The position numbers were made by a program, and so were the translations under genes. A model generated the notes under the pieces. It did no database searches, was not told where the DNA came from, and saw only the letters and a list, made by a program, of their open reading frames with translations. This document shows, one piece after another, positions 49,947 through 58,305 of a DNA stretch of 64,000 nucleotides (position 1 is its first letter; every line of letters begins with the position of its first letter). The DNA lies in NCBI RefSeq assembly GCF_037095735.1, contig NZ_JBAWKD010000001.1:682001-746000 (forward strand), in the 5' to 3' direction. The DNA is from Frigidibacter sp037095735. Lineage in GTDB: Bacteria > Pseudomonadota > Alphaproteobacteria > Rhodobacterales > Rhodobacteraceae.

Positions 49947-50011
49947 CTTTCGCATTGGCGCAAATATCCCGGGGGAGTCCCGGCACGGGACGGGGGCAGC
50001 GCCCCCCTCCC
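49947..50011 (+). repeat. Rhodobacteraceae-type intergenic repeat, copy 2
   Basis: CTTTCGCATTGGCGCAAATA, then CCCGGGGG and GGGGGCAGCGCCCCC. It lies in direct orientation with copy 1, with only 9 bp between. The GC-rich palindrome could form a hairpin in the transcript between thiolase and msrC. Confidence 0.75.
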
Positions 50012-50070
50012 TTCCGCCGCCCCCGGCGCCACGCTAGACTGCCGGCACCGCAAGCCTCCGGAGCCGCCCC

Positions 50071-50523
50071 ATGGACTACCCCGCCCTCGCCCGCGACCTC
50101 GCCGCCCTGACCCATGGCGAGACCGATACCGTCGCGCTGATGGCCACGGTCGCCTGCGAACTGCACGCCGCCCATCCGCTGTCGGACTGGACCGGCTTCT
50201 ACCGCGTCGTCGCGCCCGAGCTTCTGAAGATCGGCCCCTATCAGGGCGGCCACGGCTGCCTCGTCATCCCCTTCTCGCGCGGGGTCTGCGGCGCCGCGGC
50301 CCGCACCGGCGCGGCGCAGATCGTCCCGGATGTCGAGCTGTTCCCCGGCCATATCGCCTGCGCCTCCTCGACCCGGTCGGAACTGGTGCTGCCGGTCCGC
50401 AACCGCGCCGGAACGCTGCTGGGCGTGCTCGATCTCGACAGCGACACCGAGGCCGCCTTCAGCGAGGCCGATGCCACGGCCCTTGCCGCGATCCTCGCCG
50501 ATGTCTTCGCCGACGCCGCCTGA
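50071..50523 (+). CDS. msrC: Free methionine-(R)-sulfoxide reductase (GAF domain)
   Basis: 150 aa single GAF domain. Three cysteines, C63, C73 and C97, are spaced 10 and 24 residues apart, exactly as Cys84, Cys94 and Cys118 of the E. coli enzyme, in the blocks HGCLVIPFSRGVCGAAA and GHIACASSTRSELV. It reduces free Met-R-SO with thioredoxin. The following GFA gene starts inside its last 23 bases. Confidence 0.93.
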   Translation: MDYPALARDLAALTHGETDTVALMATVACELHAAHPLSDWTGFYRVVAPELLKIGPYQGGHGCLVIPFSRGVCGAAARTGAAQIVPDVELFPGHIACASSTRSELVLPVRNRAGTLLGVLDLDSDTEAAFSEADATALAAILADVFADAA

Positions 50524-51322
50524 GGCCCCCGACGACAGGCGCACCGCCGGCACGCTCACCGGCGGCTGCCTCTGCGGCGCGGTGCGCTACCGGGTGATGG
50601 GCAGCTTCGGCCGGCTCTCGGTCTGCCATTGCCGGCAATGCCAGCGCTTCGGCGGAGGCCCGTCCTCGGCCGCCGGCACCGTCCCCCTCGCGCGCTTCGT
50701 CCTGACCGAAGACCGCGGCCTGCGCTGGTATGCCTCGTCCGATCACGCGCGGCGCGGCTTCTGCCGCTTCTGCGGATCGGCCCTGTTCTGGGCCCCGATC
50801 GGCGAGGCGCGGATCTGCCCCTCGGCCGGATCGCTCGACGACGCACCGGATCTCGGCCCCCCGCATCCCTGCTTCCTCGAGGACGCCGCCGACTATGCCG
50901 CGCCCGAGGGCCCGCCGCCGCCCCCCGACCCCGATCCGCCACCAATGCTCGAGGGCGGCTGCCTCTGCGGGGCAAACCGCTTCCGCCTGCACGGCCCCGC
51001 GGGCGAGGCCACGGCCTGCCACTGCCGCCAATGCGCCCGCGTCTCTGGCCATTACGCCGTCAGCTTCGACGCGACCGGCCGGCTGGACTGGCTGAAAACC
51101 GACAGCCTCGCCCACCATGTCAGCCCTGGCGGCGGGATGCGCAGCTTCTGCACCCGCTGCGGCAGCCCGATGACCTTCGCCCGCGACGGCGAGACCGCGG
51201 TCGAGGCCGGCGCCCTGCCCGCCCGCACCGGTGGCCGCCTGACCCGGCACATCTTCACCGCAACGCAGGGCCGCTGGCACCGGCTGAGCGACGGCCTGCC
51301 GCAACACCCCGGGGAGGCCTGA
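50501..51322 (+). CDS. Tandem GFA-domain protein (two GFA/CENP-V domains fused)
   Basis: 273 aa from ATG 50501, which overlaps msrC by 23 bp; no other start is available before the first domain. Domain 1 (about 15-110): GGCLCGAVRY, CHCRQCQRF, FCRFCGSALFW. Domain 2 (about 150-265): GGCLCGANRF, CHCRQCARVSGHY, FCTRCGSPMTF. Both keep the full set of zinc cysteines. A proline-rich hinge (PPPPPDPDPPP) joins them. GFA proteins bind glutathione adducts, but formaldehyde activity is proven only for some. A duplication in one chain is unusual, single domains being the rule. Confidence 0.88.
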   Translation: MSSPTPPEAPDDRRTAGTLTGGCLCGAVRYRVMGSFGRLSVCHCRQCQRFGGGPSSAAGTVPLARFVLTEDRGLRWYASSDHARRGFCRFCGSALFWAPIGEARICPSAGSLDDAPDLGPPHPCFLEDAADYAAPEGPPPPPDPDPPPMLEGGCLCGANRFRLHGPAGEATACHCRQCARVSGHYAVSFDATGRLDWLKTDSLAHHVSPGGGMRSFCTRCGSPMTFARDGETAVEAGALPARTGGRLTRHIFTATQGRWHRLSDGLPQHPGEA

Positions 51323-51326
51323 CAGG

Positions 51327-51935
51327 ATGCTGGTGCCGCTGCCCGACCTGCTGACCTTCCTTGCCGCCGGCATCGTGATGAACCTGACGCCCGGCCCCGA
51401 CGTGATGTTCGCGACCGCCAGCGGCCTGTCGGGCGGCCCGCGCGCCGGGATTGCGGCGGGGCTCGGGGTCGGGCTCGGCGGGCTCTGGCACGTCGGGCTG
51501 GCCGCGCTGGGGCTGTCGGCGCTGATCGCGGCCCATCCCGGGGCGCTCGACGCGATCCGCTGGGCGGGCGCGGCCTACCTGGCCTGGCTCGCGTGGAAAA
51601 GCTGGCAGGCCCACGCGGCGCCCGCCGCGACCGGCGGCGCATCGACCGTGGCGCGGGCCTTCGCCCGCGGCGCGCTGACCAATGTGCTGAACCCCAAGCC
51701 CGTGCTCTTCATCCTCGCCTTCCTGCCGCAGTTCACCGATCCCGCCCGCGGCCCGGTGACGCTGCAGATCCTGCTGCTGGGCGGGCTCTTCACCCTGACC
51801 GGCACGCTGATCACCGCGGGCTACGGCCTGACCGCGGGCCTTGCGCAGCGCGCCGTGGCGCGGCGGCTCGCCGGGCTCACGCGGGTCTCGGCGGTGATCT
51901 ACGCGGGCCTTGCCGCGCGGCTGGCGCTCGACTGA
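51327..51935 (+). CDS. LysE/RhtB-family amino-acid exporter
   Basis: 202 aa inner-membrane protein with about six hydrophobic segments. The family block MNLTPGPDVMFATASGLSGG is at about 17-37, and NVLNPKPVLFILAFLPQF at about 118-135. It exports amino acids or derivatives. It is 4 bp after the GFA gene and likely co-transcribed with it. Substrate unknown. Confidence 0.9.
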   Translation: MLVPLPDLLTFLAAGIVMNLTPGPDVMFATASGLSGGPRAGIAAGLGVGLGGLWHVGLAALGLSALIAAHPGALDAIRWAGAAYLAWLAWKSWQAHAAPAATGGASTVARAFARGALTNVLNPKPVLFILAFLPQFTDPARGPVTLQILLLGGLFTLTGTLITAGYGLTAGLAQRAVARRLAGLTRVSAVIYAGLAARLALD

Positions 51936-51962
51936 CCGCGCGCGCCGCGCTAGAGGGCTGCC

Positions 51963-52619
51963 ATGACCGAGGACTTCGTCTACGCCCCGCCCGACCTGCC
52001 GCTTGCGGTGCTGCATCGCGATGCCGCGGTGCTGGTGCTCGACAAGCCCGCGGGGCTGCTGTCGGTGCCCGGCCGCGGGCCCGAGCGCGCCGACAGCCTG
52101 CAGGCGCGGGTGCTGAAGGCCTTCCCCGAGGCGCTGCTGGTGCACCGGCTCGACCTCGACACCTCGGGGGTGATCGTCTTCGCACTGACGCCCGCGGCGC
52201 AGAAAAGCCTCGGCCAGCAGTTCGAGGCGCGGCTTACGAAGAAGGTCTATGTCGCACGGCTCTGGGGGCACCTCGCGCCGCCGACCGGCACTGTCGACCT
52301 GCCGCTGATCGTCGACTGGCCGAACCGGCCGCGCCAGCACGTGAACCACGAGACCGGCAAGCCCGCCGTCACCGACTGGCGCGTGGTGCGGCTGGACGAG
52401 GACGGCACGACCCGCGTGCGGCTCTACCCGAAGACCGGGCGCAGCCACCAGCTGCGCGTCCATATGATGGAGACCGGGCACCCGATCCTTGGCGATCCGC
52501 TTTACGCCGAGGGCCCGGCGCGCGCCTTCCCGCGACTGATGCTGCATGCCGAAACGCTGGGCTTCCGTCACCCGGACAGCGGCCGGATGCAGAGCTTCTC
52601 GGCGCCCTGCCCATTCTGA
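51963..52619 (+). CDS. RluA-family pseudouridine synthase
   Basis: 218 aa. The catalytic aspartate lies in VHRLDLDTSGVIVFA. DKPAGLLSVPG and KTGRSHQLRVHM match the RluA branch. There is no S4 domain, as in RluA itself (rRNA U746 and tRNA U32), which has the same length. The stop codon lies inside a 14-bp tandem repeat. Confidence 0.9.
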   Translation: MTEDFVYAPPDLPLAVLHRDAAVLVLDKPAGLLSVPGRGPERADSLQARVLKAFPEALLVHRLDLDTSGVIVFALTPAAQKSLGQQFEARLTKKVYVARLWGHLAPPTGTVDLPLIVDWPNRPRQHVNHETGKPAVTDWRVVRLDEDGTTRVRLYPKTGRSHQLRVHMMETGHPILGDPLYAEGPARAFPRLMLHAETLGFRHPDSGRMQSFSAPCPF

Positions 52620-52677
52620 CCAGTCCGTTCTGACCAGTCCGTTCTGATCGGTCCGTTCTGATCAACCCGCTCTGATC
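52614..52677 (+). repeat. 14-bp tandem repeat, about 4.6 units
   Basis: Units at 52614, 52628, 52642 and 52656 plus a partial unit at 52670. The first two are identical (TTCTGACCAGTCCG), the others differ in the GACCAG block. The array starts in the last codons of the pseudouridine synthase gene; the TGA stop is part of the first unit, so unit number does not change the protein. Confidence 0.9.
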
Positions 52678-52684
52678 CGGCGTC

Positions 52685-52742
52685 GGAGGGGGCGCTGCCC
52701 CCGCCCTGCGGGCCCCCCGGGATATTTGGGCCAATGCGAAAG
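52685..52742 (-). repeat. Rhodobacteraceae-type intergenic repeat, inverted copy
   Basis: Reverse complement of the unit at 49947-50011: GGGGGCGCTGCCCCC, CCCGGGATATTTG and CCAATGCGAAAG. It lies between the tandem repeat and the phosphoesterase stop codon, where it may act as the end of two convergent transcripts. Confidence 0.75.
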
Positions 52743-53498
52743 CTAGACGCGGCCAAGGGTCAGGGAACGGACCCAGTCGTCCGCGCCGCGTGCGCGGGCG
52801 CGGGCGACCGCGGCGGTGGCATCGTAGGGGATCAGGCGGAACGCGACCGACCAGCCCTGCCCGCTGCGGGTCAGGATCGCATAGCGCGCATGCGGGCTGC
52901 CGGCCTCGGAGACATGCGGCTCTGGCACATCATCCTCGTAGGCGGGGCTGCCGACCGAGCCGGGGTTCACCACCATCCGCCCGTCCGGCAGCGTCACCGC
53001 CGCCTGCTGATGAGTGTGCCCGCACAGGATCAGGCCTGCGTCCGTCGTCCCGGTCAGCGCCTCGATGACCGACAGCGGGCGCGGGATCATCCGCCCGAGC
53101 CCGGCCTCGTGCAGCCAGTAGGTCAGGTCGCAGGCGGGCGTCGCGTGGCACAGGAACACGTCCCCCAGATCAAGCACCGCCGGCAGCGCCGCCAGCCAGC
53201 CCAACGCCCCGGCGTCGAGTTCCTCTGCCGCCCAGGCGTCCCAGCGGCTGTGGCGCCCGCCGGGGGGCGCCACGATGCAGCGGTCGTGGTTGCCGCGCAC
53301 CGTGGGCATCGGCCGCGCCCGCAGCATCCCGACCGTCCGCGCGTTCCACAGCGGCCCGCCCAGGCAGTCGCCAAGGTTGACCGAGGCCGCGACGCCCTGC
53401 GCCTCCATGTCGGCCAGCACCGCCGCCAGCGCGTCGGCATTGCCGTGGATGTCGGCGATCGCGGCGAAGCGATCGGCCCCGACCCCGGACACCGTCAC
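52743..53498 (-). CDS. Metallophosphoesterase (calcineurin-like)
   Basis: 251 aa, GTG start. The five metal-ligand blocks are in order: IADIHGNADAL, NLGDCLGG, TVRGNHDR, FLCHATP and LCGHTHQQ, with VNPGSVG near the C-terminus. It resembles small YfcE/ApaH-like phosphodiesterases. GTGA overlap couples it to the aldehyde dehydrogenase gene upstream on the same strand. Substrate unknown. Confidence 0.9.
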   Translation of the reverse strand: MTVSGVGADRFAAIADIHGNADALAAVLADMEAQGVAASVNLGDCLGGPLWNARTVGMLRARPMPTVRGNHDRCIVAPPGGRHSRWDAWAAEELDAGALGWLAALPAVLDLGDVFLCHATPACDLTYWLHEAGLGRMIPRPLSVIEALTGTTDAGLILCGHTHQQAAVTLPDGRMVVNPGSVGSPAYEDDVPEPHVSEAGSPHARYAILTRSGQGWSVAFRLIPYDATAAVARARARGADDWVRSLTLGRV

Positions 53499-54934
53499 TC
53501 GGCCGCCCAGCCCGAGATCGCCTTCGAGTCGCAGAACTCCTCGATCCCCCAGTGCCCGCCCTCGCGCGCGCGGCCCGAGGCGCCGACGCCGCCGAAGAAC
53601 GCGCCGCGCCCGCGCGACTTGCCGTTGGTCTCGACCATGCCCGCGTTCAGTGCCCGCGCCAGCCGGTTGCGCCGCGCCCCGTCCTGCGTCTGAACGTAGT
53701 TCGTGAGCCCGTAGACCGTGTCATTGGCGATCGACAGCGCCTCGGCCTCGGTCTCGAAGGGAATGATCGACAGCACCGGGCCGAAGATCTCTTCCTTCTC
53801 GATCGTCATCCCCGGCACCACGTCGGCAAAGACCGTCGGGCGCACGAAATAGCCACGATTGAGCCCCTCGGGCCGGCCGCGGCCACCGGCGACAAGCCGC
53901 GCGCCCTCGGCTATGCCTTTCTCGATCAGGGCCTGGATCTTGCCGTACTGCACCTCGGACACCACCGGGCCGATATGCGCCCCGGGCTCGGAGGCGGGCG
54001 CGACGCGGGTCGCCTCGGCCACCTCGCGCGCGATCTCGACGGCGCGGTCATAGACCGGGCGCTCGACCAGCATCCGGGTCGGCGCGTTGCAGGATTGCCC
54101 GGAGTTGTAGAGGCAATGCGTGACGCCCCGCTTCACCGCCGCCTCGTCGGCATCGGCGAAGATCAGGTTCGCGCCCTTGCCGCCCAGTTCCAGCGCCACC
54201 TTCTTCAGCGTGTCGGCCGCGGCCTTGGTGATCGCGATGCCCGCGCGGGTCGAGCCGGTGAAGCTGACCATCGCCACGTCCGGGTGGCTGGAGAGTTGCG
54301 AGCCCACGCCCGCCCCGTCTCCGTTCACCAGGTTGAAGACGCCGGGCGGCAGGCCGGCCTCGTCCACGATCTCGGCGAACAGCAGCGACGAGAGCGGCGC
54401 CACCTCCGAAGGCTTCAGCACCATCGTGCAGCCCGCGATCATCGCCGGGATCGCCTTCAGCGTGACCTGGTTCATCGGCCAGTTCCAGGGCGTGATCAGC
54501 GCCACCACCCCTACCGGCTCCTGCGCGATCATCGTGCCGGGGGCCTGCGGCCCCAAGGGTTTCAACCAGTCGAAATGCTTCGCGGCCTCGATGAAATTCT
54601 CGATGTGCCAGGTGCCCGCGGCGGCCTGGTCGTCCACCGCCATGTCGATCGGCGCGCCCATCTCGAGACTGATCGCCGCCCCCATCTCGGGCGCGCGGCG
54701 CTTGTAGATCTCGAGGATCCGCTCGACGAAGGCCAGCCGCTCGGCCGGCGGGGTCGCGCGCCAGCCGGGCAGCGCGGCCTTGGCGGCGGCGACCGCGGCC
54801 TCGGTGTCGGCGGTGCCGCCAAGCGCGATCACCGCGCAGGGTTCCTCGGTCGAGGGGTCGATCACGAGGCAGTCCTGCCCCTGCTGCGCAGCCACCCAGC
54901 GGCCGTCGATGTAGAAGTCGCGTTTCTCGATCAT
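53495..54934 (-). CDS. Aldehyde dehydrogenase
   Basis: 479 aa. Catalytic cysteine in YNSGQSCNAPTRM, general base in LELGGKGANLIF, cofactor loop TPWNWPMNQVTLK and SFTGSTRAG. The sequence fits the broad NAD-dependent class of aldehyde dehydrogenases. AGGAGGTGCCCC precedes the ATG. It is followed on the same transcript by a phosphoesterase. The specific aldehyde is not determinable; it is 46 kb from the acid-sugar operon, so a role as dioxovalerate dehydrogenase there is speculation. Confidence 0.92.
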   Translation of the reverse strand: MIEKRDFYIDGRWVAAQQGQDCLVIDPSTEEPCAVIALGGTADTEAAVAAAKAALPGWRATPPAERLAFVERILEIYKRRAPEMGAAISLEMGAPIDMAVDDQAAAGTWHIENFIEAAKHFDWLKPLGPQAPGTMIAQEPVGVVALITPWNWPMNQVTLKAIPAMIAGCTMVLKPSEVAPLSSLLFAEIVDEAGLPPGVFNLVNGDGAGVGSQLSSHPDVAMVSFTGSTRAGIAITKAAADTLKKVALELGGKGANLIFADADEAAVKRGVTHCLYNSGQSCNAPTRMLVERPVYDRAVEIAREVAEATRVAPASEPGAHIGPVVSEVQYGKIQALIEKGIAEGARLVAGGRGRPEGLNRGYFVRPTVFADVVPGMTIEKEEIFGPVLSIIPFETEAEALSIANDTVYGLTNYVQTQDGARRNRLARALNAGMVETNGKSRGRGAFFGGVGASGRAREGGHWGIEEFCDSKAISGWAAE

Positions 54935-55096
54935 GGGGCACCTCCTGGCTTCGGCCGAAGCCTAGGCGCCCTGTCGCCCCCCGCAAGGCCTTCCGCGACG
55001 GCCCGATGCCGCAAACCGCCCATCACGGCATTCCGGCGGCGCGCTTCGGCGAGCGTTTGCGGGGGGGGACCTTTGCGGGCGGGCCACGGGGCTGCT

Positions 55097-56017
55097 ATGG
55101 CTGCGGCCATGTTCAGGCTCTTCCGCCGCGCGCGACACATCACCCGCCTGGGGCTGACCCCGCCCCGCCCCGCAGCCGACCGCCACGGGCTGGCGGTGGT
55201 GCTGATCGTGCGCAACGAGGAAACCCACATCGCCGAATGGGCGCGCTTCCATGCGCTGGCCGGGGTGCGGGCCTTCCATGTCTATGACAACGGCTGCACC
55301 GACGGCACGCTCGCCGCGCTGCACGCGGCCGTGCCGGGCATGGCGACGGTGATCCCCTGGGACCAGAAGCTGACCGATGCCCGCTCCGGCGCAGAGATCC
55401 ACAACCAGGTTCTGGCCTATGCCCATGCGGTGCGCAATTTCGGCGCCCGCTACCGCTGGATGACCTTCATCGACGTCGACGAATTCCTGGTGCCGGTCGC
55501 CGCCGCCTCGCTGCCCGAGGCGCTCGAGGGGCTTGAGGCAGAGGCCAACATCTCGCTGCCCTGGCACATGTTCGGGCGCAACGGGCATCAGGCGATGCCC
55601 GCGGGCGGGGTGCTGGCGAACTACACCCGCCGCAACCCCGACCCGATGAGCGACGCGAAGGGCCTCAGGAACTTCAAGATGATCGTCGACCCCTGCCGGG
55701 TGACCGCGATGAAGGTGCATTCGATCGAGACCGACGGCCGCGCGGACAGCATCAACGACCGCGGCCAGCGCACCAGCGCACAGGGGCGCGAGGCGCAAGC
55801 GTTCTATTCCGCCGATCGGATCCAGCTCAATCATTACTACACCCGATCGGATGCCGAGCTGCGCGCCAAGATCGCCCGCGGCCCGAACCTGACCACGCCG
55901 GACGCCGACCACCTGCGCCGGGTGATGCGCAAGGTCGAAAACATCGAGGCCGGCGAGATCGAGGACCGCAGCGCGCTCGACTTCCTCGCCCGGATCGGCG
56001 CGGGAACCATCGTCTAG
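55097..56017 (+). CDS. Glycosyltransferase of the GT92/DUF23-like (GT-A) group
   Basis: 306 aa from ATG 55097 (ATG 55109 is an alternative). The GT-A pattern starts AVVLIVRNEETHIAEWARFH, then VYDNGCTDGT, FIDVDEFLVP with the DxD-like metal motif, and ends LNHYYTRSDAEL. Such proteins transfer sugars to surface polysaccharides or lipids from the cytoplasmic side. No other polysaccharide gene is nearby. Confidence 0.85.
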   Translation: MAAAMFRLFRRARHITRLGLTPPRPAADRHGLAVVLIVRNEETHIAEWARFHALAGVRAFHVYDNGCTDGTLAALHAAVPGMATVIPWDQKLTDARSGAEIHNQVLAYAHAVRNFGARYRWMTFIDVDEFLVPVAAASLPEALEGLEAEANISLPWHMFGRNGHQAMPAGGVLANYTRRNPDPMSDAKGLRNFKMIVDPCRVTAMKVHSIETDGRADSINDRGQRTSAQGREAQAFYSADRIQLNHYYTRSDAELRAKIARGPNLTTPDADHLRRVMRKVENIEAGEIEDRSALDFLARIGAGTIV

Positions 56018-56165
56018 CGCCGGGCGCCGGGCGGCAACCGCCTTCGCGATCCGTCGCGCCTGACGGAAACCGGTCCTCTTTTCCGCGCGCCCCGCACAGG
56101 GGGGATGAAACCGTCGCGTCAGGGGGTTATGTCGGGTCTCGGGTATTTACTGGAGGGAGTTCCCC

Positions 56166-56822
56166 ATGGGCCTGCGCATCAACGACGTGACCCCCGACTT
56201 CACCGCCGAGTCGACGGAAGGCACGATCAAGTTCCACGACTGGATCGGCGACGGCTATGCGATCCTCTTCTCGCATCCGCGCGACTTCACGCCCGTCTGC
56301 ACCACCGAATTCGGCGCCGTGGCCCAGCTGGCCCCGGAATTCGAGAAGCGCGGCACCAAGGTGCTGGGCGTTTCGGTCGATTCGGTCGAGGACCACGTGA
56401 AGTGGAAGCGCGACATCGAGACCTTCGCCGGCGCCCCCGCCAACTTCCCGATCATCGACGACAGCACGCTGGCCGTGTCGAAGGCCTTCGACATGCTGCC
56501 GGCCGACTACTACACCCCCACCGAGGGCCGCACCCCGGCCCATACCGCCACCGTGCGCACCGTCTACATCATCGGGCCCGACAAGAAGGTGCGCCTGACG
56601 ATGACCTACCCGATGTCGGTCGGCCGCAACTTCGCGGAAATCCTGCGCGCGCTCGACGCGGTGCGGGCGACCGACGGCGTGCCTTTCGCCACCCCCGCGA
56701 ACTGGGTGCCCGGGCAGGACGTCATCGTCGCGCTTTCGGTCCCGACCGCGGATGCCGAGGCGAAATACGGCGCGCTCGACATCAAGCTGCCCTACCTGCG
56801 CTTCGCCAAGCACCCGGGCTGA
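56166..56822 (+). CDS. 1-Cys peroxiredoxin (Prx6 type)
   Basis: 218 aa. The peroxidatic cysteine C45 lies in HPRDFTPVCTTEFG. Length, the C-terminal arm (PYLRFAKHPG) and the lack of another cysteine match the Prx6 group. It reduces hydrogen and alkyl peroxides. ACTGGAGGGAG precedes the ATG. The cupin gene begins 5 bp after its stop, so the two form an operon. Confidence 0.94.
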   Translation: MGLRINDVTPDFTAESTEGTIKFHDWIGDGYAILFSHPRDFTPVCTTEFGAVAQLAPEFEKRGTKVLGVSVDSVEDHVKWKRDIETFAGAPANFPIIDDSTLAVSKAFDMLPADYYTPTEGRTPAHTATVRTVYIIGPDKKVRLTMTYPMSVGRNFAEILRALDAVRATDGVPFATPANWVPGQDVIVALSVPTADAEAKYGALDIKLPYLRFAKHPG

Positions 56823-56826
56823 GCGG

Positions 56827-57222
56827 ATGGAGATCTTCCGCGCCGGCGACCGGCCCTCGGCCGCGGCGCCCGAAAGCTACTTCACCGGCCGGGTCCGTCA
56901 GGACCCGGTGATCGAGGCGCCCGCCCCCGCACGGCTGCGCGCGCTGCTGGTGACCTTCGAGCCCGGCGCGCGGACCCATTGGCACACGCATCCGCTGGGC
57001 CAGACGATCCATGTCACGCAGGGCACGGGCCGCTGCCAGCGCGCCGGCGGCCCGGTCGAGGTGATCCGCGCCGGCGACACCGTCTGGTTCGCCCCCGGCG
57101 AGCGGCACTGGCACGGCGCCGGCCCGACGACCGCCATGGCGCATCTGGCGATGCAGGAGGCCGAGGACGGCCGCACCGCGGACTGGGCCGACCCGGTGTC
57201 CGAGGCCGACTACCTCGGCTGA
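56827..57222 (+). CDS. Small cupin-domain protein
   Basis: 131 aa single cupin. Metal ligands are in THWHTHPLGQTIHV and the second motif FAPGERHWHGAG. It resembles the small metal cupins often annotated as carboxymuconolactone- or mandelonitrile-lyase-like. It is co-transcribed with the peroxiredoxin, so an oxidative-stress role is possible. The ATG has GCGG six bases away, so translation probably couples to the upstream stop. Confidence 0.85.
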   Translation: MEIFRAGDRPSAAAPESYFTGRVRQDPVIEAPAPARLRALLVTFEPGARTHWHTHPLGQTIHVTQGTGRCQRAGGPVEVIRAGDTVWFAPGERHWHGAGPTTAMAHLAMQEAEDGRTADWADPVSEADYLG

Positions 57223-57240
57223 GGCGGAAGCGATCGCAGG

Positions 57241-57273
57241 AAGGGGGCGTGGCCGACCGGCCGCGCCCCCTTT
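57241..57273 (+). terminator. Intrinsic terminator of the peroxiredoxin-cupin operon
   Basis: 12-bp stem (GGGGGCGTGGCC with GGCCGCGCCCCC, one G-U) with a 4-nt loop, flanked by AA and TTT, 20 bp after the cupin stop. Confidence 0.8.
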
Positions 57274-57496
57274 GCATTGCGCGCCAGCCCCCCGCGGCGG
57301 ATGCGGCAAACTTCGTGCGGACGTGGCCGCCGGGTCACAGACTCGGCGGGCGGCGGCGGCGGGTGGAGGGGGCGTCGAATGCGACGTTTTGCCTGTGGCG
57401 CAGTGCTTGCGCCCGCCTGCCGGGCCCGGAACACCGCAGAAAGAACACATGCAATCCCTAAGTATTTGAAGACCTTCCGACGTTCGGCATGCGTCT

Positions 57497-57521
57497 GAAT
57501 ACGGTCGATATACGAATACGG
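57497..57521. promoter_or_regulatory. Direct repeat GAATACGG, 17-bp period
   Basis: Two perfect copies (57497-57504 and 57514-57521) lie just before the putative -35 of the dehydrogenase operon, in a locally AT-rich patch. It is a likely activator site, regulator unknown. Confidence 0.45.
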
Positions 57522-57528
57522 CTTCACT

Positions 57529-57556
57529 TTGCCGCAGGGGAGGTCTACGGCATACT
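57529..57556 (+). promoter_or_regulatory. Putative sigma70-type promoter of the GMC dehydrogenase operon
   Basis: TTGCCG (57529-57534) and CATACT (57551-57556) with 16-bp spacing, ending 44 bp before the small-subunit start. The match is moderate. The 378-bp gap before this operon (57223-57600) otherwise holds only the upstream terminator and the direct repeat. Confidence 0.45.
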
Positions 57557-57600
57557 GCCAGATATTTTTATTGGCATCCCACCAAACGGCAGGAATGGAC

Positions 57601-58302
57601 ATGACCGATCTCCCCGGTATTCCAAGCCGTCGCAACTTCCTCAAGGCATCGGCGGCTACGGTCGCCCTCGTCGGGGTTGCGGCACAGGCGAAAGCGAAAG
57701 AGACCGCAGCCGCGGTCCCGCTGGACGAATACAAACCCGAATATCTGAACGCCGTCGAATGGGCGTTCGTGATGGCCGCGACCGCGCGGCTGATCCCGTC
57801 GGAAGGCGACGGCCCGGGCGCCCTCGAGGCGCGCGTCCCGGTCTTCATCGACCTGCAGCTGGCCGGTGACTATGGCACCGCCGAAGACTGGTACATGGCC
57901 GGTCCGCACGATCCGACCGTTGCCGCCGACCGCGGCTGGCAGACGCCGCTGAACCCGGCCGAGGTCTATCGCAAGGCGATCCCGCTGGTCGACGACTGGT
58001 GCCGGACCACCCACGGCGCGATCTTCGCCGAGCTCGAGGCCGACAAGCAGGACGCGACGCTGACCGCGCTGCAGAAGGGCGAGGTCACCCTGCCGCCCGA
58101 CGTCACGATCTTCTTCACCACCCTGCTCGCCAACACCAAGGAAGGCTACTTTGCCGACCCGATGTACGGCGGCAACCACGGCATGGCCTCCTGGGTCTAC
58201 ATCGGCTTCCCCGGCGCCCGCGCCGCCTTCCGGGAATGGCCGACGCGGCACAACATCAAGTATCCGCTCGGTCCGGTCTCCATCAAAGGCGAGAGGGCCT
58301 GA
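57601..58302 (+). CDS. GMC dehydrogenase small subunit (gluconate 2-dehydrogenase subunit 3 family)
   Basis: 233 aa from ATG 57601 (AGGA six bases upstream; ATG 57595 is in frame but too near). The twin-arginine signal SRRNFLKASA is clear, with cleavage near AQAKA. The mature part matches the gluconate_2-dh3 family: VEWAFVMAATARLIPSE and NTKEGYFADPMYGGN. This subunit chaperones and helps export the FAD subunit, which lacks its own signal. The FAD-subunit gene starts 4 bp after its stop. Confidence 0.92.
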   Translation: MTDLPGIPSRRNFLKASAATVALVGVAAQAKAKETAAAVPLDEYKPEYLNAVEWAFVMAATARLIPSEGDGPGALEARVPVFIDLQLAGDYGTAEDWYMAGPHDPTVAADRGWQTPLNPAEVYRKAIPLVDDWCRTTHGAIFAELEADKQDATLTALQKGEVTLPPDVTIFFTTLLANTKEGYFADPMYGGNHGMASWVYIGFPGARAAFREWPTRHNIKYPLGPVSIKGERA

Positions 58303-58305
58303 TCC

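Noticed and set aside
53495..54934. The aldehyde dehydrogenase as the missing 2,5-dioxovalerate dehydrogenase of the acid-sugar pathway
   Set aside because: It is 46 kb away, coupled to a phosphoesterase and without any shared regulatory box. Nothing specific ties it to that pathway.
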